64,000 nt of DNA from Silvanigrella paludirubra (GCF_009208775.1 NZ_WFLM01000001.1:599325-663324), one strand, 5' to 3'; shown: positions 9,732 through 19,779, numbered from the stretch's first letter. Notes: generated by a model not told the origin, from the sequence alone. Numbers and translations: made by a program.

Positions 9732-10622
9732 ATGAAAATTGCATTATTAGATTCAGATAATAAAGATTTTTTTTTAGAAAATTGCTCTGACTTTATTGAC
9801 GAGTACAAGTTATTAAAACCATATATGAAAGAGCTTGGGGCAGATTTAGAACTAATAAATTGGAAAAATATAAGAAATAATTATAAAGAATTTGATATTA
9901 TTTTTCCAAAAAGATGCTGGGATTATTCACAAAACTATCCAGAATATTTAGATATGCTATTAGAATTAAAACAACAAAAGAAAAAAATGGTTAATAATAC
10001 AGATTTAATTATATGGAACTCACATAAAAAATATTTACTCGATTTAAAAAAATTGAATTTAAATGTAGGTGAAATTATTATTATAAATAAAAATACAGAT
10101 AATTACTTTAATTTAATTCAAGACTTTATTTCTCAGAATTTAAAAAGCAACTTAAATATTGAATTCATTGCAAAACCAGCTATTGGTCTTGGCGGAAAAC
10201 ACGTATTTAAGTTTTCGAAGAATGATATATTTGAAAAAAAAGGGGAGTTTGAAGAAATTTTGTCACAATGGGATTTAGTTGTACAGACATTTTTTTCAGA
10301 AATTAAGGATGAAGGTGAGCTTTCATTTTTCTTTTTTAATCATAAATTTTCTCATGCTATAAAGAAAATACCTGCTATAAATTCTATTTTAGCCCATCAA
10401 TTATTTGGTGCTAAAAATCTTTCCTATATTCCTTCACTCGAAGAAATTAATGAAGCTAAAAAATTTATAAGTCATATAAATCCAAATTACGCTAGAATTG
10501 ATTTGGTTAAACATAATGGAAAAATGTATTTAATTGAACTTGAACTAATTGAACCTTATTTGTATTTAAATGAAAATATGACTGAAAATATTTATGCATT
10601 TTGTAAATCAATTTTGGGTTAG
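9732..10622 (+). CDS. ATP-grasp ligase, DcsG/RimK-like
   Basis: 296 aa, AGGA site. ATP-grasp features: an N-terminal domain with DIIFPKRCWDYSQNYPEYL, the ATP-binding segment EFIAKPAIGLGGKHVF, and the Mg-binding C-terminal strand YARIDLV...ELELIEPYLYL. The last motif is the one I associate with DcsG, the ATP-grasp enzyme of D-cycloserine biosynthesis, and its many uncharacterised relatives. Such enzymes join a carboxylate to an amine or cyclise an amino-acid derivative through an acyl phosphate. Its divergent neighbour is a 2OG-Fe(II) amino-acid hydroxylase-like enzyme, which suggests a small amino-acid-derived product. A clear terminator follows. Confidence 0.8.
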   Translation: MKIALLDSDNKDFFLENCSDFIDEYKLLKPYMKELGADLELINWKNIRNNYKEFDIIFPKRCWDYSQNYPEYLDMLLELKQQKKKMVNNTDLIIWNSHKKYLLDLKKLNLNVGEIIIINKNTDNYFNLIQDFISQNLKSNLNIEFIAKPAIGLGGKHVFKFSKNDIFEKKGEFEEILSQWDLVVQTFFSEIKDEGELSFFFFNHKFSHAIKKIPAINSILAHQLFGAKNLSYIPSLEEINEAKKFISHINPNYARIDLVKHNGKMYLIELELIEPYLYLNENMTENIYAFCKSILG

Positions 10623-10638
10623 AAAAAACTCGAAATAA

Positions 10639-10661
10639 AGCCAATTAAACATTGGCTTTTT
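10639..10661 (+). terminator. Intrinsic terminator after ATP-grasp gene
   Basis: AGCCAAT, five-base loop, ATTGGCT, then TTTT, beginning 17 bases after the ATP-grasp stop. The last codons of the convergent 175-aa gene run through the stem. Confidence 0.75.
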
Positions 10662-11172
10662 CTTCATTTTTAGCAAAAATTTTCGGATAAACTTTTTCAT
10701 TTTTCGCAAACTGTGTAATAGAAAAAGCACCTCTATGTTCAACAGATATGAGAGTTAAATAAAATTTTAAAGCTAAGTCTATTTCTTCATTAATATCTTT
10801 TACAATATTGTCCATATAATATTCATATGCTTCAAGTTCTTTTGATAAACTAATTAAATTCATTAAAGTATTTGTATATTTTTTTATAATATCTTCTTCT
10901 GTTGGCTTCCGTGAAAAAAATTTAAAAGCATGATTGTCGAAATTTTTCATTTGCTCAATTAATTCAATTGAATCTTCATTAATTTTAACAGATAGTTTTG
11001 CAATATTATCTAGCCTTTTTTTAAAAATATTACCAAGTTTATGCATTGAGTCCCCAGGCGTTACTGCCCTATGAGTGAAAAAGGAATAAGCAGGATCCCA
11101 AAGTTTATTATTTTTTTCATTTATTTTTCTGCACAAATTGTTCTTCAATTTCTTTCCAAATTTGCGCTTCAT
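10645..11172 (-). CDS. Hypothetical helical protein overlapping the 647-aa gene
   Basis: Up to 175 aa, mostly alpha-helical and Lys/Glu-rich, with no signal peptide. The first 56 bases overlap the end of the 647-aa gene in another frame (+1 relative to it). No good ribosome site precedes the first ATG (AGGA is 13 bases away). The next ATG (codon 43, position 11046) has GGGGA five bases upstream and may be the true start, giving 133 aa. The text before that Met (LWDPAYSFFTHRAVTPGD) still looks protein-like, so a frameshift joining it to the 647-aa protein is also possible. Family not recognised. Confidence 0.6.
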   Translation of the reverse strand: MKRKFGKKLKNNLCRKINEKNNKLWDPAYSFFTHRAVTPGDSMHKLGNIFKKRLDNIAKLSVKINEDSIELIEQMKNFDNHAFKFFSRKPTEEDIIKKYTNTLMNLISLSKELEAYEYYMDNIVKDINEEIDLALKFYLTLISVEHRGAFSITQFAKNEKVYPKIFAKNEEKANV

Positions 11173-13060
11173 TAGCAGAAACTTGTCCTGCTAAATTTAT
11201 AATTCCTACATCTATAAGTAGGCCAAAAGGAGAAAAAGCTAAGTTTGATATAATACTATTAGAGAATAACCCAGTTATATTCGAAAATAAATTAACAGCT
11301 CCTGCAACATGGAATCCTACATACATACCATTCGCAATGTTGCCGGACCATTTTCGGATTGTTGCGTATTTATCTTTAGCGTAATTAGAATTTGAAGCAA
11401 AAAGTATTGCATCAAAAATTGAAAATGCTACCCATGCTCCAGCATTAATGGCATAAGTTTGATTATTTATTTGAGTAAAGTAAGCTTGAGAAAAAGGAAG
11501 ATTCGCAAGTATATATACCCCCCTTCTTGCGATATCGGCAGGATGCTGAAATTCGTCATAATAGCTTTTAATTGTTTGATAATTCGTTTTTTTTCTGTCT
11601 ACTTCCATTTGTCTGTTAAATATATTTTCAACTGCAGTTTTATTTTTTATTTCACAATTATTTGGCATCATTGTTAATAAAACAAATGAAGTTAATTGTT
11701 TTGCTAAATTAACATCAACTTTATTATATTTGCTAGTTATATATTTATAAATAATATCCCTAGTATTCGCATCCCTTGCAGTAGCTTTCGAAGTCATAAT
11801 TTTAGACATATTTTCTTCAAGGCATATGTCCCTGCTTTTAAAGAAACCGATTTTATTTTGATCACTTGTTAGTAAATAAAGAGATTGTAATGTTGAAGCC
11901 TTTAACGCTTCCAATTGTATTCTTAATGTATCGGCAATAATTTTATTACTACGTGAGTAATACAAAGTTTTATAATATAAATCCCGAATTTTAGGAATTT
12001 CTTTTTCATACTGTTTTTGTTCTAAAAAAATATTTTCTGTATAATAACTACTACCAAATTTAAAATATTTATCACAATTTTCTTTTAATTCACAGTAATA
12101 TTTGAATGCATTTGCAAAGTAAAAATTAAACTGTCCAGTTCTAGAAGTTGATTCCTTAATATTTTTTAATGCTGACTTTATGGCATCTAAATTTGGTAAT
12201 TTATTATCTTTTACTATAGATAATTCTTGATCAGCCAAAAAATATTTATTTTTTTTGACCAGATTATAAGCACTCTTAGTAGCATTTTCTACAACTGTTT
12301 TCGCTGTACCAATACCTGTAAGAATTGCAAACGTTTGAGTAGTTGCGACAACACCTCCTATTGGTGGTATTGCTATAGAAAAAACAACTGCATGAAAACC
12401 AAGTACTGGAATAACAAACATATTAAATAATGTACTATCAGAAGGTGTTAAAAAATAATAATCAAATCTATCCCAATAATGCTTACTCTGGTTTTCCCTT
12501 GTTAAGTAAAAGTTAAAATTCATATTTTTATACCAAAAGTGGAAATTCTGTTTTTTAGCCACTTCATGATACTTATTATTTAATTCAGAATAACCAGGAT
12601 AAAACGTTTTTGCCGCAACTTTTTCAGAAAAAATAAGTTTTTGAGAAACATTTTCTTTTTCTAAAAATTTTACTACTTCACTTTTATTTTCTATTTTTGA
12701 AAAAATTTCAATTAAATATTGCTGAACTTCTTTTTCACTCATTTTAGACTTTTTAGGATCTGTATGAATTTCTGAGCTCAAAAAATAAGTTAACGATTTA
12801 AAATAGGACTCACATAGCGTTTGGGAAGGTTCAAAATAATATTTTTCTTCTTCTTTTGAAAGCTTTATTTGTAGTGCAAGATCTTTTTGAGTATATTTAG
12901 TAAATGTAAGATCTGATTTATTTTCTTCATTAATTTTATTCGTATCAGGATCTATATTTTGAGAACTTTCTGCATTCAAACTTGGAATCTCACTTGAAGA
13001 AGACGATTTAGCTTTAAAACCTAAATCGTAAGACTGCTCGTTTTTACTAAATAGACCCAT
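11117..13060 (-). CDS. Hypothetical membrane protein, 647 aa
   Basis: Starts at an ATG six bases after GGAGG. The N-terminal 60 residues are Ser/Asn/Glu-rich and look disordered. A hydrophobic Gly/Ala/Ile-rich pair of segments lies near residues 215-260, followed by a long helical region with a few Cys. The last 130 residues hold two or three more hydrophobic segments. There is no signal peptide. The layout (disordered N-terminus, paired hydrophobic helices, helical middle) resembles secreted membrane-active effectors as much as an inner-membrane protein; I do not recognise it. It overlaps the 175-aa gene downstream and follows the deaminase/RTX genes after a 455-base gap. Confidence 0.65.
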   Translation of the reverse strand: MGLFSKNEQSYDLGFKAKSSSSSEIPSLNAESSQNIDPDTNKINEENKSDLTFTKYTQKDLALQIKLSKEEEKYYFEPSQTLCESYFKSLTYFLSSEIHTDPKKSKMSEKEVQQYLIEIFSKIENKSEVVKFLEKENVSQKLIFSEKVAAKTFYPGYSELNNKYHEVAKKQNFHFWYKNMNFNFYLTRENQSKHYWDRFDYYFLTPSDSTLFNMFVIPVLGFHAVVFSIAIPPIGGVVATTQTFAILTGIGTAKTVVENATKSAYNLVKKNKYFLADQELSIVKDNKLPNLDAIKSALKNIKESTSRTGQFNFYFANAFKYYCELKENCDKYFKFGSSYYTENIFLEQKQYEKEIPKIRDLYYKTLYYSRSNKIIADTLRIQLEALKASTLQSLYLLTSDQNKIGFFKSRDICLEENMSKIMTSKATARDANTRDIIYKYITSKYNKVDVNLAKQLTSFVLLTMMPNNCEIKNKTAVENIFNRQMEVDRKKTNYQTIKSYYDEFQHPADIARRGVYILANLPFSQAYFTQINNQTYAINAGAWVAFSIFDAILFASNSNYAKDKYATIRKWSGNIANGMYVGFHVAGAVNLFSNITGLFSNSIISNLAFSPFGLLIDVGIINLAGQVSANEAQIWKEIEEQFVQKNK

Positions 13061-13515
13061 AACTCACCTCCAAGACATATGACTCATTAGCATACAAAAC
13101 ATCTAAAATTCCTAAAGCAAGTTTTATTCCAGTTTGGTATTCTATTTAGAATTAGCTTGGTGATAGATAGAGTTTTTAAATTATTATAATAATTGGTATA
13201 ATTTATTTTTAAAAATACATATGTTTGCTACTAAATAAATTTTTTTATTTTATTAAAAAAATTTAACAAGCGGTTCTTCTTTTAAAAGAACAACACATGA
13301 AGAGTTTTATTTTTTCATTTAATTTGATCTCAAACTCTCTTTGATTGTTTGTCCTTTCCAAAAGAGAATGGAACTATAGCTAATAACATTATGAAATAGT
13401 TAAGTAACATCACACATTGCCTGCTTCAAATCTAAAGCCTGGTATTGCGACATCTACTTATCCGAAAGTGGACTTTCTTCATAAATCAAATGTAATATTT
13501 TTGCAGAGGATCAGC
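13061..13515. other. Intergenic gap between deaminase gene and 647-aa gene
   Basis: AT-rich, no gene seen on either strand. It contains a 16-base perfect palindrome AATTATTATAATAATT near 13176 and a weak hairpin (GTTCTT...AAGAAC near 13273). The gap probably holds the promoter of the 647-aa gene. No immunity-type gene is visible after the deaminase. Confidence 0.5.
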
Positions 13516-15006
13516 TTATTGATGACGTGTGAGATAATCTGCTTTCATTTCAGTCTCAAGTTTAGGGATAAGAGTTATCACTTTTAAAGAGACATTTGGT
13601 CTTTGCTCTTTAAAAGACTCATAGCCAGTAATACAAGAATTGCATGCTGGTTTAGAGGTATAAACGTTTAATTCGCCAACGATATTTGGAACTTCAATTG
13701 TTCTATCCAAGAATTGATTCAGCAATTTATACTCAGAGTCCGCAATGCGCGCATCTTTTTCCAAAATAAATTGTTCGGATTTAAATTTTTTTAGAGTCTC
13801 TTCGCCCAATTCTTGCATATTTTTTAAATCGTAGAACTCTTCAATCATATCAGCTTTTTTTTTGCCTTGATTAATCGGGAGTTTCTCAAAAATTTCAAAT
13901 TCTTGTGTATTTGCTAAATCGTTTTTATTTAAATCAGAATTTCTTCTTTTAGTATTGATAGCTGGAATATAATTCTTTCCAAATTGATTAACCATTATAA
14001 TATTATCTTGCAATAGTGTATCAATAATATGAAGTCTTTCATTTAAGGCTTCTTTATTTAAAGGGTATTCATTATTTCTAATCTTATCCTGTAATTTTTG
14101 TTTTAATTGCGTTGAAGGCTTTTTAAATTCAAAATTCATTCCACTTATTGAATAATACTTTTCTTTTTCTCCGCTACTTTTTATGAACTCTGCATAAGAA
14201 AATGTCTTTGATTGATTTAAGAAATTTATTCGATCTGTCGTTTCATAATCAGATAAATAACTTATATTTTTGAACAAGATTACTTTTAAATCTTTATCAA
14301 TTTCATCTAAAAGAAGTTTAATTTTAATTGAATCATTCATTTTTGGAAGATTTTTAGATGATAAAACTTCACCATTTATAGTATAACTAAAATCTGTTAC
14401 AACAACATGATCTTCCACTGGGATGGGGCGAATATCTAAATTTTTTAAGTCTTGTTGTGTTTTAGTTATTTTTTTATTTATAGCTGCCATATCTGCTTGC
14501 AACTGATTAATTACTCCGTCTGCTTTTTTTTCGTTTCTTGCATTATCGAAATTACTTTTCGCAGTTTTTAAACTTTCATTTTCTGATGACAATCTTTCAA
14601 TTAATTTAAACTTCTCATTATTTGCTTTTAAATACTTCATTTGATCTAATAAATTATAAGTTAGTTTATTAAATTCATCTCCCCCTATAAAATTTGGTAA
14701 ATTTTCATTTAACTTATTTTTTAATAATTCAATTTTGGTTGAAGCAAATACTGCTCTTAAAACATAATCTTTAAACTTATTTGCAAGAAAATCATTTGAT
14801 GAAAATAACTCATATCTCGAAACAACTTTATTTAAAAACTCATGAGCTTCATTAAAAACTCGATACTGTTCACCTTTATCTTTAACTACGATCTCTTGAT
14901 TTTTAAAATTAAGCAAATAATTACAGTCAGAATTTGCTGCAACAGAAATACCTGAACAGGTAAAAATACTTATAACGAAAATACTTTTTATTAAGTTTAA
15001 CTGCAT
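13516..15006 (-). CDS. Secreted protein with C-terminal toxin-type deaminase domain
   Basis: 496 aa with a signal peptide ending near GISVAA. Residues 25-400 are helical, with coiled-coil-like repeats around 120-190. The last 80 residues match the pattern of nucleic-acid/nucleotide deaminases of polymorphic toxins (BURPS668_1122-like group): D423-S-E425 (ADSEYKLLNQ, the catalytic [H/C/D]xE), then LNVYTSKPAC with C455-x2-C458 and a hydrophobic strand VSLKVI. In that fold the Asp/His and two Cys bind zinc and the Glu is the proton shuttle. Target base or nucleotide is unknown. The gene sits 43 bases behind the RTX lipoprotein gene, so the two are probably one operon. Nothing next to it looks like an immunity gene. 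Confidence 0.7.
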   Translation of the reverse strand: MQLNLIKSIFVISIFTCSGISVAANSDCNYLLNFKNQEIVVKDKGEQYRVFNEAHEFLNKVVSRYELFSSNDFLANKFKDYVLRAVFASTKIELLKNKLNENLPNFIGGDEFNKLTYNLLDQMKYLKANNEKFKLIERLSSENESLKTAKSNFDNARNEKKADGVINQLQADMAAINKKITKTQQDLKNLDIRPIPVEDHVVVTDFSYTINGEVLSSKNLPKMNDSIKIKLLLDEIDKDLKVILFKNISYLSDYETTDRINFLNQSKTFSYAEFIKSSGEKEKYYSISGMNFEFKKPSTQLKQKLQDKIRNNEYPLNKEALNERLHIIDTLLQDNIIMVNQFGKNYIPAINTKRRNSDLNKNDLANTQEFEIFEKLPINQGKKKADMIEEFYDLKNMQELGEETLKKFKSEQFILEKDARIADSEYKLLNQFLDRTIEVPNIVGELNVYTSKPACNSCITGYESFKEQRPNVSLKVITLIPKLETEMKADYLTRHQ

Positions 15007-15049
15007 AAAGAATCCTTCAAACTATGTTTAATTTTTTAATTTAATGTTC

Positions 15050-18000
15050 CTAGTTAAATATTTGATTGACTTCACCATCTAATAAATCTTCCAATATAGA
15101 ATCTAATTTTTCACTTGATAAAATAATAGAGTCATCTAATTCTACTTGTAAATCTTCCTTTACTACTTCACGCCAATAAAAGAAGTCCTTAATTGTTATA
15201 TAAGAATAATTAATTTTTCCTTCTAAGAATTGCACATATAAATCATTATTTATTCTGCCAAATTTTAATGCTATTTTTCCATTTTCAGACTTTGTTTTAT
15301 CAATTCTTTGAAATTTAATTGCCTCGGACAAATTAGCATACTTCATAACATAATATGAATTAGGTTTAACATCAGAAGTTTCACTGTCAAAATCAACATT
15401 AAATTCACTTCCATTTTTTCCATCTAAAATATTTGTTATTTGACTTAAAATTCCATCAGGGATAGAAAGATTTTCCCCTAACTGAATTTGTAGATGCCTA
15501 TTTTTCTGGTGCTCAAACCAATTTTTTACAATTATAATATAAGTATTATTTAAATTAGAATCTAAAAGCTCAATTTTTAAGTGTTTCTTTTTATACTTTA
15601 AATCGATAAATTTAGTAAAATTAATATTTTTAATATTATTTTCATTATCATTAATGATTAAATTATCTAGTTTATTAAGCGCATCTTCATTTTCAATGAT
15701 TGAAAGATAAACAGAATTTTGTTTATCTTTATTATTTACATTATAGACATAGCTGTCATGTCCACTGCCACCAACTACAGTTGAGTAAAATTTATCTGCA
15801 TTATTATCTAAGAATAAATTATTAAGTAAGATATTTTTTTGACTCACATTTTTACTTGAATCAAAATTCAAAATAAGAGTATCATCCCCTCCATTTCCAT
15901 AAATGCTATCAAAACCACCCTCACCATAAATTATATTATCTTTATCATCAGCAGTTATGTTATCATTTTTTTGTGTCCCTATTATATTTTTAATACTCGT
16001 TTTTATATCCATACTAGCCATATTAAGCAATGAATTTTCTGCTTTCATTTTATATGTATCGATACTCGTCTTGTATTCTTTTGAATTTGAATTTTCACTA
16101 GTATTATCAAAAATTTCACCTGTTTTAGAAGTTAATATATTTCCTTTTAAGTCTGAAATTAAAAGGTGCTGATGATTTATACTAGCAAAATAGCTGCGAA
16201 CTATAATTGCTGGGACAAAATTATCTTCAACGTAAAAGCCAAGAATTAAATCATTTTCAATTTTTTGCGACCTTAAATTGTTAAGATCAGTCATAATGAC
16301 ATCAAACGCCTCTGATTTACTATCAAAACTAGAATCATAATTATCTATAATTTTAATACCCGTCAGGTTACTTTGTAAGTTTTTATTAATTTCGTTACCT
16401 TGGGTTTTAATTTTTAAATAAGATAGATTTAATTCTTCTAGCAAATAGAGCAAATCTTGCTGAAAATTTATTTTATCTAGCTGCGTTTGAAAATTTTCTA
16501 TTTTATCACTTATATAAATACGGTAAGGATCATTTTCTAGCTTTGCTAAGTTTTCAATATTTGAAATAATTTCTGTGTAACTAGCAAACTTCGCTTTTAA
16601 ATCATTTATTTTACCCTTCATAGTTCTAATATCACTTGATACACCACGATCGGTAACAGCAGTTTCAATTTTAATTATATTACTTGATATTTCTTTAATA
16701 TTATTCTCTGAAATTCTTGCAACTTCGCGAAAATCTAGATTAGCATAGTCAAAATCTTTTAAATTTCTTAAATATTCTTGTGGCGAATAATTATATTCTT
16801 CTCTAAACCAACTGTAATGATTTTTAATTTTATTAATAGAGGATTGTAAATTTCCTTTTGTATTAGTTATTTTCTGAATTTCACTTTTAATATTTGTGAT
16901 ATTTCTCTCAATTAATGAAAAATAATCGGAAATATTATTAATCCCAGAATTGTATAAATCATTTTTTAAGATGACATAAGTATCGTTATTTCCACCTCCT
17001 GAAAGAATATCTTTACCTTTTCCAGGATACAAAATATCATTCCCATCATATCCAAATAATTTGTCATCACCATTATAACCAAAGAATACGTTATTTTCTT
17101 TGTTACCATGAATGGTATCTTCTTGATTTGATCCAATGACATTTTCAATATTTCTTAATTCAGGTAAATTGGATTTTACTTTTAATTTCTGATCAAGACT
17201 TAGCACCAAATTTTTTTCTTTTATGCCTTGTAAATTCAGTGTATCAATGCCATTTTTTCCATCAAGATAACCTTTATCCTCAGTTTTATTTTGAATTTCA
17301 TCAAAAAATTCAAATATATCATCATTATTTCCTCCTTCAACTTGCATAAAAAAAGTTGCAGGATGTATATTAAATAAATTAATTGTATTTTTATCGGCAA
17401 CAATCGTATGTATCATATTCCCTTGCTGGCCTTGACTACCATAGCCTACAAAATATAAATTCGCTTTTTTATTTGCAGGAACTGCAGCAAGCAGATTTTC
17501 TTGCTCCCGAGTATTGTTTGATTGTTTAACAACCATTCGCTTATCTAAATCAACAGCTGGACAAGGATCTGTATCATTACGCCATGTAAAACTTAAATCT
17601 TTTTTCAAGGATGCATAGATGCTATATTCATCATAACTTAATAAATAACTTTTATTTCTAATACTATTAGGAGTTAATATATCTTTTGTAGTTTCTTTAT
17701 GCTGTAAAATATTTGAATAATTTTGAATATAATTCAGGTGTGCCTTTTCTAATTCTCCTGAATTTTCAGAGAAGTAAGAATTATTTGTTAGACAAATATG
17801 ATCTTCATTTTTAAGTTGTTTTTGCTCAGTTTTGTAACCACTAAGATCATCACCAATATATTTTGAATGGGTATAGGGTATATATAAAAATATTTGAGGA
17901 TAAATTAACTTACTTATATAATACAAATTCGACTGTTTATTATCTCTATAATTTTTGAAAAATAATTCATTATTTTCTTTTAAAATGCCTGGAATATAAA

Positions 18001-19279
18001 TTTCTTGAATGTGATGAGCAGATTTTCGCGTCCTAAGTTTAAGGTCTTTATCCATTTCATATAAACCAAAAAAAGACTCTATCGATCTAGGTACAACATA
18101 GTTTTCATTAAAACCAAATCGCCTTAATTCATCTGCTATCCTTACTGCATTGTAAGTTCCTTGGGAAAACATAATTGTAAAACCAACCGCTGCTCCTATA
18201 GGGCCAGCTTTTGCTGATAAAGGAAGGAGAAGAGCTGTTCCCACTGAAGTAACTGCACTCGCCGTATTAAGGCTGGCATTGACAATATAATCCTGCTTTT
18301 TAAAAGGATCTGTCTCTACATTCGCAGCTTTAAATAACTCAACCGCATTATAAATTTCAAAACCTGCAGAAGCAATATTTAATGCTACCTGTACTTTAGT
18401 AATATTTTTAAAAGTATTCTGATGCCCATTCCAATATGCTGCACTTCTACTTGCTTTAAATAAATCTAAAGCTAAATCTGCATTATTCGTGCCTAAATGC
18501 AATGAATCTTTTATACCTGTACCAATATTTCCATTCTGAAAGGAACTATTAATATTGCTAAAAGCATTTGGCATTGTAACAAAATTCATTAATACATTGT
18601 ATTTATTTGCTCCACTTGCAAATTTCTCAACCCCTTTATATGCGTATTTTTTTACTTTTGTAAGCTTACTGGTGGTATAATTTTTGGTTGCATTTTTATT
18701 AATAATATTTTCATAATTGATCAACTTATTTAACTCATTCTCGGTAAGATGATGAATTTCGATTTTTTTACTTACGCTGTCAATTGTATTTATCATTTTT
18801 TTACTTGCATCAAAGGTATTAAAAAGAGGTTTTTTATTTGTATTTTTAGAGTCTAAATGAAACAAAGCATTGTTTTTTTTCATGTCAATAACAAGTTTTG
18901 TGAGATCATTTTTTTCGTTATTAAAATAAGCTAATTTTGTTTTAATAAAATCATTGTTTCCATCTTTCAAACGCAAAGTATTTAAAAAATCAACCATTTC
19001 ATTTATTGCATGATACTGCAGATAAACTTCAGAAAATGCGACCTTATTTATTTTCTTTAATTTGCTTGTATATTCTTGCTGATCTTCACGCGCACTTAAA
19101 TTTTTTTTAACTTCTTCAATCTCTGTGATGTCAAGACCGCAAGCGGCAGCTTCTAACACTAGATTTTCATATTTTTCCTGCGAGTCACCACTTTGCTGTT
19201 TATTACAACTATAAATTGAAGTTGCTATAACAAATAATAGCGAAAATTTTGCTGTATTTCTTTGGGTTACAGTATACAT
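15050..19279 (-). CDS. RTX-repeat lipoprotein, pore-forming-toxin-like
   Basis: 1409 aa from the ATG nine bases after AGGA; 16 upstream codons were trimmed because this start gives a clean lipoprotein signal ending SIYSC. Residues about 330-385 are a Gly/Ala-rich hydrophobic stretch (GPIGAAVGFTIMF...) resembling the pore-forming segment of large TcdA/TcdB-type and insecticidal toxins. Two blocks of RTX nonapeptides (GGxGxD type) lie near residues 710-770 and 1095-1140 and should bind calcium. C-terminal motifs such as IVKNWFEHQKNRHLQI and ITIKDFFYWRE recall DUF3491-type RTX toxins; that is my recollection, not a search. A lipobox on an RTX protein is unusual. It is followed closely by the secreted deaminase gene. 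A surface adhesin is the main alternative. Confidence 0.7.
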   Translation of the reverse strand: MYTVTQRNTAKFSLLFVIATSIYSCNKQQSGDSQEKYENLVLEAAACGLDITEIEEVKKNLSAREDQQEYTSKLKKINKVAFSEVYLQYHAINEMVDFLNTLRLKDGNNDFIKTKLAYFNNEKNDLTKLVIDMKKNNALFHLDSKNTNKKPLFNTFDASKKMINTIDSVSKKIEIHHLTENELNKLINYENIINKNATKNYTTSKLTKVKKYAYKGVEKFASGANKYNVLMNFVTMPNAFSNINSSFQNGNIGTGIKDSLHLGTNNADLALDLFKASRSAAYWNGHQNTFKNITKVQVALNIASAGFEIYNAVELFKAANVETDPFKKQDYIVNASLNTASAVTSVGTALLLPLSAKAGPIGAAVGFTIMFSQGTYNAVRIADELRRFGFNENYVVPRSIESFFGLYEMDKDLKLRTRKSAHHIQEIYIPGILKENNELFFKNYRDNKQSNLYYISKLIYPQIFLYIPYTHSKYIGDDLSGYKTEQKQLKNEDHICLTNNSYFSENSGELEKAHLNYIQNYSNILQHKETTKDILTPNSIRNKSYLLSYDEYSIYASLKKDLSFTWRNDTDPCPAVDLDKRMVVKQSNNTREQENLLAAVPANKKANLYFVGYGSQGQQGNMIHTIVADKNTINLFNIHPATFFMQVEGGNNDDIFEFFDEIQNKTEDKGYLDGKNGIDTLNLQGIKEKNLVLSLDQKLKVKSNLPELRNIENVIGSNQEDTIHGNKENNVFFGYNGDDKLFGYDGNDILYPGKGKDILSGGGNNDTYVILKNDLYNSGINNISDYFSLIERNITNIKSEIQKITNTKGNLQSSINKIKNHYSWFREEYNYSPQEYLRNLKDFDYANLDFREVARISENNIKEISSNIIKIETAVTDRGVSSDIRTMKGKINDLKAKFASYTEIISNIENLAKLENDPYRIYISDKIENFQTQLDKINFQQDLLYLLEELNLSYLKIKTQGNEINKNLQSNLTGIKIIDNYDSSFDSKSEAFDVIMTDLNNLRSQKIENDLILGFYVEDNFVPAIIVRSYFASINHQHLLISDLKGNILTSKTGEIFDNTSENSNSKEYKTSIDTYKMKAENSLLNMASMDIKTSIKNIIGTQKNDNITADDKDNIIYGEGGFDSIYGNGGDDTLILNFDSSKNVSQKNILLNNLFLDNNADKFYSTVVGGSGHDSYVYNVNNKDKQNSVYLSIIENEDALNKLDNLIINDNENNIKNINFTKFIDLKYKKKHLKIELLDSNLNNTYIIIVKNWFEHQKNRHLQIQLGENLSIPDGILSQITNILDGKNGSEFNVDFDSETSDVKPNSYYVMKYANLSEAIKFQRIDKTKSENGKIALKFGRINNDLYVQFLEGKINYSYITIKDFFYWREVVKEDLQVELDDSIILSSEKLDSILEDLLDGEVNQIFN

Positions 19280-19779
19280 TTTTATCAATCCTTGATACAA
19301 TTTATTGCAAACTCTATATAAGGCCATTTACCTTACGACTCGATGTGTTTAGCGAAACAAGTTTTATAACCTACTTATTTTTTAGATAAACACAAATTTA
19401 ATTTTGCAAAATATGTAAAATAAAATATTTTAGAAAAACAGAATAAAGATGAAACCGCATTAAAAACGGCTCTGTCGCAGAAATAGTTCAACTGAGAGTA
19501 AAGTATTTTCGATTAACAGATATTTTGGAATGTTTTTTTATGAGGTATAAATTGCTAAAAAATTAGGCCACTTTGTTTAGTTTGAATTATTTTAAAGCGA
19601 ATCTGACATAGACGTTGCTTTTTGAAAATAGCAATTTTGGATTGATTTTATATTTTTTTTAATTTTCATAAAAATAAACATGAGAAATGAATTAAATTAT
19701 GATAACTTCATTTTGTCCGATTTTTATAATCGATTTATAATTCATTTTGTAAAAATCAAAAATTAAATACGGAAATAAT
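19280..19779. other. Intergenic region upstream of RTX gene
   Basis: About 500 bases, AT-rich, between two oppositely directed units, with no gene seen. At 19468-19487 GGCTCTGTCGCAG resembles the terminal repeat of IS6-type elements, but no matching second end or transposase was found. Confidence 0.35.

Noticed and set aside
15957..17148. Short frames within the RTX gene on both strands
   Set aside because: The RTX reading frame explains the repeats; the others are shadows.
19468..19487. IS6-like terminal sequence GGCTCTGTCGCAG
   Set aside because: No partner end, transposase or target duplication was found; similarity is short.
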